Part shown: positions 57,942 through 64,000 of the stretch, one piece after another
Layout of the letters: every line of letters starts with the position of its first letter
How positions within the stretch are numbered: position 1 is the stretch's first letter
Assembly (NCBI GenBank): GCA_017626135.1
Contig: JAGAJI010000077.1
Coordinates: forward strand, 1 to 64,000
Length of the DNA: 64,000 bases
Direction: 5' to 3'
DNA from: Clostridia bacterium
Lineage (GTDB): Bacteria; Bacillota; Clostridia; Christensenellales; Borkfalkiaceae
The notes under the pieces: generated by a model
What the model was told of the DNA's origin: nothing
Seen by the model: only the letters and a program-made list of their open reading frames with translations
The model's database searches: none
Program-made: the position numbers and the translations under genes

Positions 57942-59303
57942 ATGAAAATGAAAGGGGTAAAAATCCTATTGTCGCTCTGTCTGTCGCTGTGCGCGATTGC
58001 GCTTATGGGTATGGGCTGTACACACGAAGAGAATTCTGTCGAGAGTTCTCCGCTTTCCGAAATTGCGGAAAGTAGCAGTACCGAGTCTGAATCCGAGTCC
58101 GAGTCGTCCGTCGTCTCTTCGACATCGGAAAGCTCGGAAGATTCCGTCGATTCCTCTTCCGAAGAGATGGAAAGCAGCGAGGCGGAAAGTAGTGAAACGG
58201 AGAGCGCGTCCTCGTCTTTGGAAGAGGACGAAAGCAGCTCGTCGGAAGCCTTGCCGCACATTCACGAATATACAATGCAGGTACTTCGCAAGCCCGATTG
58301 CGAACGGGAAGGGATCGTGCGCTATACCTGCGCCTGCAATAAATATTTCACGGAAACGATCGAAGCGCTCGGGCATGAAGAAGTCAAAGATTCTGCCGTA
58401 TCGTCCACCTGCGTGAAACACGGTTTGAGCGAAGGGAGCCATTGCTCACGTTGCGATAAGATACTCGTGGCACAGGAATCGTTGCCTTTTGCCGAACATA
58501 CCTATCAATACGGGTATTGCACCGTATGCAATCTGACGGGGTTGGAGTTTGTGATCAATCATTCATATAGCTATGCGGTTTGTACCGGATATACCTGCGA
58601 AGCGGGGAAGGTACGGCGCGTAGAGATTCCTGATACCTACTGCGGTTATCCCGTCAAAGAACTCGCCGCAAATCTGTTTGCGGATTGCAGGGATCTGTAT
58701 TCCGTCGAGATCGGGAAAAACGTGGAAATTATCGGAGATAACGCCTTTTACGGTTGTTATCATCTGATGGAGATTTACGATCGTTCCCAAGCGAAAGTGA
58801 GTAAATACGACAACACCAAAAACGGAACGTTGACCGTCTATGCAGACGACGAGGATATTCACTACGAGCCCTATGAAAGCAAAATCGAAATTCTCGACGA
58901 CTTCGTGCTCTTCCACGACGGGGAGGAGGTCAACTTACTCACCTATTTGGGGTCGAACAATTCAGTTTCCGTTCCCGAAGGGGTAACCCGCCTCACCATC
59001 TATTCTTTACGCCATCTTGACGCGTTGGAGATCAAACTTCCGAAATCGCTCAATTATATTGAAAAGTGGGCGCTCTACGAGTGCAACGAGTTGGAGCGCA
59101 TATATTTCCTCGATCCGGACGACTGGGAGGCAAGGGGACACGATCACAACCTTTGCGAAGAGGATAAAGTGGATAAATACGAAGACAATATAGACTGGAC
59201 GCCTTTTGAACCGGGTGACTTGGCGGATCCGGCGAATGGGAAAACGGCGCTCGTCGATTTCTTCTTCGCCGCGGAATGGAGAAAAGTAAAATCCACGGAG
59301 TGA
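57942..59303 (+). CDS. Surface lipoprotein with Ser/Glu-rich stalk and leucine-rich repeat
   Basis: A 453-residue exported protein. The signal peptide (residues 1-25) ends at lipobox LMGMGC, with lipidated C26. A stalk of about 70 residues (30-103) is nearly all Ser, Glu, Asp and Val, encoded by short imperfect repeats. It is followed by a Cys/His-rich region with paired cysteines (HIHEY...C...YTCAC, CSRCDK, CTVCNL) and a BspA-type leucine-rich repeat (VEIGKNVEIIGDNAFYGCYHL). The C-terminal 170 residues hold weaker repeats. It is likely an adhesin or surface-binding protein; no ligand is predictable. RBS is AAGGATCACGG. Confidence 0.82.
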   Translation: MKMKGVKILLSLCLSLCAIALMGMGCTHEENSVESSPLSEIAESSSTESESESESSVVSSTSESSEDSVDSSSEEMESSEAESSETESASSSLEEDESSSSEALPHIHEYTMQVLRKPDCEREGIVRYTCACNKYFTETIEALGHEEVKDSAVSSTCVKHGLSEGSHCSRCDKILVAQESLPFAEHTYQYGYCTVCNLTGLEFVINHSYSYAVCTGYTCEAGKVRRVEIPDTYCGYPVKELAANLFADCRDLYSVEIGKNVEIIGDNAFYGCYHLMEIYDRSQAKVSKYDNTKNGTLTVYADDEDIHYEPYESKIEILDDFVLFHDGEEVNLLTYLGSNNSVSVPEGVTRLTIYSLRHLDALEIKLPKSLNYIEKWALYECNELERIYFLDPDDWEARGHDHNLCEEDKVDKYEDNIDWTPFEPGDLADPANGKTALVDFFFAAEWRKVKSTE

Positions 59304-59323
59304 GAATGCAGAAATTCAAGGAA

Positions 59324-59353
59324 TTACGGGGAAAACGTTTGCTTTCCCCGTAA
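59324..59353. terminator. Hairpin after the lipoprotein gene, overlapping the next promoter
   Basis: The perfect 11-bp stem TTACGGGGAAA / TTTCCCCGTAA has an 8-base loop. There is no T-run on the plus strand. The -35 of the ABC-F promoter lies in the loop and right arm. Confidence 0.6.
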
Positions 59354-59367
59354 AATTATGTTATAAT
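59339..59367 (+). promoter_or_regulatory. Promoter of the ABC-F gene
   Basis: TTGCTT (59339-59344), 17 bp and TATAAT (59362-59367), with TGT before the -10. Confidence 0.7.
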
Positions 59368-59397
59368 TTTTAAGTAAGAAAATTTTAGAGGTGAGAA

Positions 59398-60978
59398 ATG
59401 TTACAAGTTACAGGGGTATCCCTTCAATTTGGCGGCAGAAAACTGTTCGAGGACGTAAATCTTAAATTCACGAAGGGGAACTGCTACGGCGTTATCGGCG
59501 CGAACGGCGCGGGAAAATCTACCTTTTTGCGCGTGCTTTCCGGGGAACTCGAACCTCAAAAGGGATTCGTTTCCATGGACAAAAACGAGCGTATGTCCGT
59601 TTTGCAGCAAAACCAGAATATGTACGACGACGAAACGGTACTTCGTACCGTCATGATGGGCTATAAACGCCTCGTGGAAGTCATGGACGAAAAGGACGCC
59701 TTGTATGCAAAGCCCGACTTCACCGAAGAGGATGGGGTGCGCGCGGCGGATCTGGAAAGCGAGTTTGCGGAAATGAATGGGTACGACGCAGAGTTTCAGG
59801 CGGCGCAGCTGTTGAACGCACTCGATATACCCGAAGAGATGCACTATTCCCTCATGAGCGATCTGGATGCGAAGCAAAAGGTCCGCGTGCTCTTGGCGCA
59901 AGCGCTGTTCGGGGATCCCGACGTATTGCTTTTGGACGAGCCTACCAACAACCTCGACATCAAGACGACGAGATGGTTGGAAAACTATCTGATGGATTTC
60001 GAAAACACGATCATTATCGTCTCCCACAACCGTCACTTCCTCAATAAGGTGTGTACGAACATCTGCGACGTCGACTTCGGGAAAATCAATATGTACGTGG
60101 GCAACTACGATTTCTGGTACCAGACCAGTCAGTTGCTCGCCCGTCAGCAGAAGGATCAGAATAAGAAGGCGGAACAGAGAGCCAAGGAATTGCAGGATTT
60201 CATCGCCCGTTTCTCCGCAAACGCGTCCAAGTCCCGTCAGGCAACTTCGAGAAAGAAAGAGCTTGAAAAACTCACTATCAACGACTTCAAACCTTCCATG
60301 CGTAAATATCCTTTCGTGGATTTCAAATTCGAGAAGGAGATCGGAAACGACATTTTGATGGTAGAGGACCTGACGAAAGAAGGGTACTTCAAGAACCTTT
60401 CCTTCACCGTACAGCGCGATGAGAAAATCGGTATCGTTTCGGATAAGAGTACGACGGTGACCATGCTTTACGATATCTTGACGGGCAAGGAACAGCCCGA
60501 TTCGGGTACGGTAAAATGGGGCAAAACCATTTCCGTTTCCTACTTCCCTCAAAACAACAACGAGTATTTTCAGGGCTGTGAGCTGAACCTCGTCGAATGG
60601 CTTTCCCAGTTCTCCAACGACCATTACGAAGAATATCTGCGCGGTTGGTTGGGCAGAATGCTCTTCTCCGGGGAAGAGGCGTTAAAGCAAGCGAAAGTCC
60701 TTTCGGGGGGCGAAAAGGTGCGCTGTATGCTTGCGAAAATGATGCTTGAAGGGAGCAACTTCCTCATCTTCGACGAACCCACCAACCACCTCGATCTGGA
60801 ATCTATCACCGCTCTCAATAACGGGCTCAGCAATTATAAGGGCTGTATGCTGTTGACCTCTCACGACCAGGAACTTATGAACACCGTCGCCAACCGTATC
60901 ATTGAAATCAACGAGACGAAGACGTACGACAGACAGGTCACCTACGACGAATACGTGGACGAAACCAACGGCTTATAA
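59398..60978 (+). CDS. ABC-F family ATPase (YbiT/YkpA-like)
   Basis: A 526-residue soluble protein with two ABC domains and no membrane part; ABC-F proteins act on ribosomes. NBD1 has Walker A GANGAGKST (34-42) and LLLDEPTNNLD, but its signature reads LDAKQ (156-160) instead of LSGGQ/E. NBD2 has a good signature LSGGE (435-439) and DEPTNHLD, but its Walker A is GIVSDKSTT (345-353), lacking the G....GK pattern. The two defects fall in the same composite ATP site; the other site is intact. The linker (ARQQKDQNKKAEQRAKEL) is charged. Whether it is a housekeeping or resistance factor is not decided. Confidence 0.9.
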   Translation: MLQVTGVSLQFGGRKLFEDVNLKFTKGNCYGVIGANGAGKSTFLRVLSGELEPQKGFVSMDKNERMSVLQQNQNMYDDETVLRTVMMGYKRLVEVMDEKDALYAKPDFTEEDGVRAADLESEFAEMNGYDAEFQAAQLLNALDIPEEMHYSLMSDLDAKQKVRVLLAQALFGDPDVLLLDEPTNNLDIKTTRWLENYLMDFENTIIIVSHNRHFLNKVCTNICDVDFGKINMYVGNYDFWYQTSQLLARQQKDQNKKAEQRAKELQDFIARFSANASKSRQATSRKKELEKLTINDFKPSMRKYPFVDFKFEKEIGNDILMVEDLTKEGYFKNLSFTVQRDEKIGIVSDKSTTVTMLYDILTGKEQPDSGTVKWGKTISVSYFPQNNNEYFQGCELNLVEWLSQFSNDHYEEYLRGWLGRMLFSGEEALKQAKVLSGGEKVRCMLAKMMLEGSNFLIFDEPTNHLDLESITALNNGLSNYKGCMLLTSHDQELMNTVANRIIEINETKTYDRQVTYDEYVDETNGL

Positions 60979-61001
60979 GGAAAATCTATTATAATTCGAC
61001 G

Positions 61002-61032
61002 AAAGCATTGCGAAAAATCGCAATGCTTTTTC
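61002..61032 (+). terminator. Terminator of the ABC-F gene
   Basis: The perfect 12-bp stem AAAGCATTGCGA / TCGCAATGCTTT has an AAAA loop, followed by TT. Confidence 0.88.
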
Positions 61033-61038
61033 TTTGTG

Positions 61039-61055
61039 TTCGACACCATTCGACG
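61039..61055 (+). promoter_or_regulatory. Tandem 0A boxes upstream of spo0A
   Basis: TTCGACA (61039-61045) is an exact reverse 0A box (TGTCGAA), and TTCGACG (61049-61055) is a one-mismatch copy exactly 10 bp away. A third TTCGACG lies at 60995-61001, within the ABC-F terminator region. Tandem boxes one helical turn apart suit a Spo0A dimer and suggest autoregulation. Confidence 0.6.
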
Positions 61056-61125
61056 ATTATTGTACAATATTCATTAATAATATGAAAAATATTGAAAAAT
61101 ATTCATTGAATATTGTAAAAAATGC

Positions 61126-61154
61126 TTTACATATTAAAATTTATGTAGTATAAT
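61126..61154 (+). promoter_or_regulatory. Promoter of spo0A
   Basis: TTTACA (61126-61131), 17 bp and TATAAT (61149-61154). Upstream at 61067-61117 several AATATT repeats make an AT-rich stretch. Confidence 0.75.
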
Positions 61155-61199
61155 GAAGAAAACAAGGTCGAAAGACCAAAAAAATCAAGAGGTAGAATT

Positions 61200-61961
61200 A
61201 TGAATACGAAAACAATTATTTTACTTGATTCCAACGTGGCTGTTTTATCGCAACTGCGAGGGGCATTCGGCGAAAGCAAAGAATACAGCGTGGTGTATTC
61301 GAGCGACGACGGAGACGAAGGCATCAAACACGTGCTGGATTTGAAACCCGATCTCGTCATCGTCGGTATGTTTTTGAAGGGAACGGACGGTTGCGGCGTC
61401 ATTCGCGCAGTCAAAAAGAGTTGGAGCGAGGCGAAAATTATTGCGACGGGAATTCCCAACGACTCCCTGATCGAGCGGGCGATGACGGAGGGCGCGGCGT
61501 ATTATCTCGTCAAACCTTTCTCCGTGCCCAACGCGATGGAGCGGATCCGGGAATTGTTGACGGAAAAACCCGTGGAAGAGAAACCCGTAGAGACGGTCAG
61601 GCAAAAACCGTTTAACGTGGACGAAAGGATCAGCGAAATATTTATTTCTATCGGGATCCCGCCTCATATCAAAGGGTACGTATATTTACGGGAAGGGATC
61701 AAACTGACCGTGGAGAATCCCACTATGATCAACAGCGTCACGAAGGAATTGTATCCATCCATCGCAAAGAAGTATGGCACGAGTGCGAGCAAAGTGGAAC
61801 GCGCCATTCGTCACGCCATTGAAGTTGCGTGGAACCGCGGTCGTATCGACGCCATCAACGCCATTTTCGGTGCGAGGATCTATCTGGGCGTGGAAAAGCC
61901 GACGAACAGCGAATTTATCGCGCTCGTGGCGGACAAGCTCATTTTGGAAAATATGGGATAG
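61200..61961 (+). CDS. spo0A: Spo0A-family sporulation regulator with degenerate receiver
   Basis: A 253-residue two-domain regulator. The C-terminal Spo0A DNA-binding domain is clear: GIPPHIKGYVYLREGI, YPSIAKKYGTSASKVERAIRHAIEVAWNRG and the end KPTNSEFIALVADKL. The N-terminal receiver domain keeps D10, T83 and K105. However, the phospho-acceptor Asp56 of Spo0A (VLDIIMP) is Gly56 here (VGMFLKG), and the second acidic-pocket residue is Ser11. Ordinary phosphorelay activation is therefore not expected. It could be constitutively active, ligand controlled or a paralogue of a normal Spo0A elsewhere. The RBS AGAGGTAG precedes the ATG. Confidence 0.93.
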   Translation: MNTKTIILLDSNVAVLSQLRGAFGESKEYSVVYSSDDGDEGIKHVLDLKPDLVIVGMFLKGTDGCGVIRAVKKSWSEAKIIATGIPNDSLIERAMTEGAAYYLVKPFSVPNAMERIRELLTEKPVEEKPVETVRQKPFNVDERISEIFISIGIPPHIKGYVYLREGIKLTVENPTMINSVTKELYPSIAKKYGTSASKVERAIRHAIEVAWNRGRIDAINAIFGARIYLGVEKPTNSEFIALVADKLILENMG

Positions 61962-61970
61962 AGAAAAAGG

Positions 61971-62002
61971 GGAACGCGGAGCTTACGTAAGCTCCGCGTT
62001 CC
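61971..62002. terminator. 32-bp perfect palindrome, terminator of groEL (minus strand)
   Basis: Arms GGAACGCGGAGCTTAC and GTAAGCTCCGCGTTCC meet with no spacer. On the minus strand it is followed by CCTTTTT, a terminator for groEL. On the plus strand the T-run is poor, but it may still stop spo0A transcripts. Confidence 0.82.
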
Positions 62003-62031
62003 GATTATTATAGGAGGTATCTTTTAGACGA

Positions 62032-63675
<1,644 letters not shown>

Positions 63676-63681
63676 TTATAA

Positions 63682-63969
63682 TCAGTCTTCCACGATTGCG
63701 AGAATGTCGCTCTGCTTGATGATCGTGAATTCTTTGCCGTCTACTTTGAAGTTGGACCCTGCATAGTTGGAGCAGAGTACTTTATCGCCGACTTTCACTT
63801 GCATTTTTACTTCTTTGCCGTCGATGACCCCGCCGGGGCCGACCGCTACGACCTGACAGGTCTGAGGTTTTTCCTGTGCGGAAGTGGGGAGATAAAAACC
63901 GCTTTTCGTCTTTTCCTCCACGGTAACGCTTTCCACTACGACTTTGTCGAATAAAGGTTTGATATTCAT
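63682..63969 (-). CDS. groES: Co-chaperonin GroES (10 kDa)
   Basis: A 95-residue lid for the GroEL chamber. MNIKPLFDKVVVE, the mobile-loop segment KTKSGFYLP, VAVGPGG and the SNYAGSNFKVDGKEF strand match the family. The RBS AGGAGGAATTG precedes the ATG. Only 31 bases of upstream sequence remain, so any CIRCE element cannot be seen. Confidence 0.98.
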   Translation of the reverse strand: MNIKPLFDKVVVESVTVEEKTKSGFYLPTSAQEKPQTCQVVAVGPGGVIDGKEVKMQVKVGDKVLCSNYAGSNFKVDGKEFTIIKQSDILAIVED

Positions 63970-64000
63970 TTACAATTCCTCCTGATGACCGACTTATGAA

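Noticed and set aside
58030-58250. Possible CRISPR or microsatellite array
   Set aside because: Short Ser/Glu codon repeats inside an open lipoprotein gene, with no regular repeat-spacer pattern.
61067-61117. AATATT repeats as a replication origin or DnaA-box cluster
   Set aside because: No TTATCCACA-type boxes are present, and the stretch fits an AT-rich region upstream of the spo0A promoter.
63970-64000. CIRCE element for groESL
   Set aside because: Only the RBS region is inside the window. No TTAGCACTC arm can be seen, so nothing can be claimed.

Overview
The window reads as one contiguous, densely coded stretch of a bacterial chromosome from the class Clostridia (phylum Bacillota). It has moderate GC. 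Strong purine-rich ribosome binding sites, A-type promoters, hairpin/T-run terminators, Spo0A, SpoIIID, a YlxY-MlpA pair and clostridial housekeeping genes all point to an anaerobic lineage with a sporulation programme, probably an uncultured gut-type clostridium. I see no rRNA, CRISPR array, prophage or insertion sequence with its own transposase. One small non-autonomous element (MITE) is present.

Layout. 1-2.4 kb: end of dapF, then a cysteine desulfurase and thiI (tRNA 4-thiouridine). 2.5-4.7 kb (minus): class A penicillin-binding protein. 4.85-13.8 kb: long plus-strand operon miaB-mutS-mutL-miaA, a methionine gamma-lyase-like gene and a metallophosphatase. 13.8-15.8 kb (minus): sfp-like, mtn and ung. 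15.8-23.9 kb: redox-Cys protein, acyltransferase, ychF (minus), argS, helD, HAD hydrolase. 24-28.6 kb: type IIA topoisomerase pair without a GyrA box. 28.7-32.6 kb: spoIIID, tyrA, a DUF1934 gene, a metallo-hydrolase and a strongly divergent Rho homologue. 32.8-35.5 kb: nrdD-nrdG behind two NrdR boxes. 35.6-41.7 kb: unknown membrane protein, lipid kinase, tRNA-Thr(CGU), tmcAL (minus), pta-ackA, yceD-rpmF. 41.9-44.7 kb: copper ATPase and an ArsR-type regulator. 44.8-57.6 kb: uvrC, HAD, U32 peptidase, the MITE, mutS2, ylxY-like, mlpA-like, two base-repair genes and tex. 57.6-64 kb: acpP, a Ser/Glu-rich lipoprotein, an ABC-F protein, spo0A and groEL-groES (minus).

How the genes work together. There is an unusual density of DNA repair (mutS, mutL, ung, uvrC, mutS2, a hypoxanthine glycosylase, an AlkD-type glycosylase). 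tRNA modification is represented by thiI, miaB, miaA, tmcAL and a U32 enzyme. Acetate metabolism (pta-ackA) lies next to the acetate-using tRNA enzyme TmcAL. Promoters found by eye are very uniform (17-bp spacers, often with TGn before the -10).

The most unusual points are: a Spo0A with an intact DNA-binding domain but glycine at the phospho-acceptor position, downstream of tandem 0A boxes; a Rho homologue that keeps the Walker motifs but lacks the catalytic glutamate, arginine finger and R-loop residues; a foldback element inserted exactly in the stop codon of the U32 gene; a copper ATPase with an in-frame C-terminal copper chaperone preceded by its own internal ribosome binding site; and promoters placed so close to AUG that uvrC and the sfp-like gene should be leaderless.
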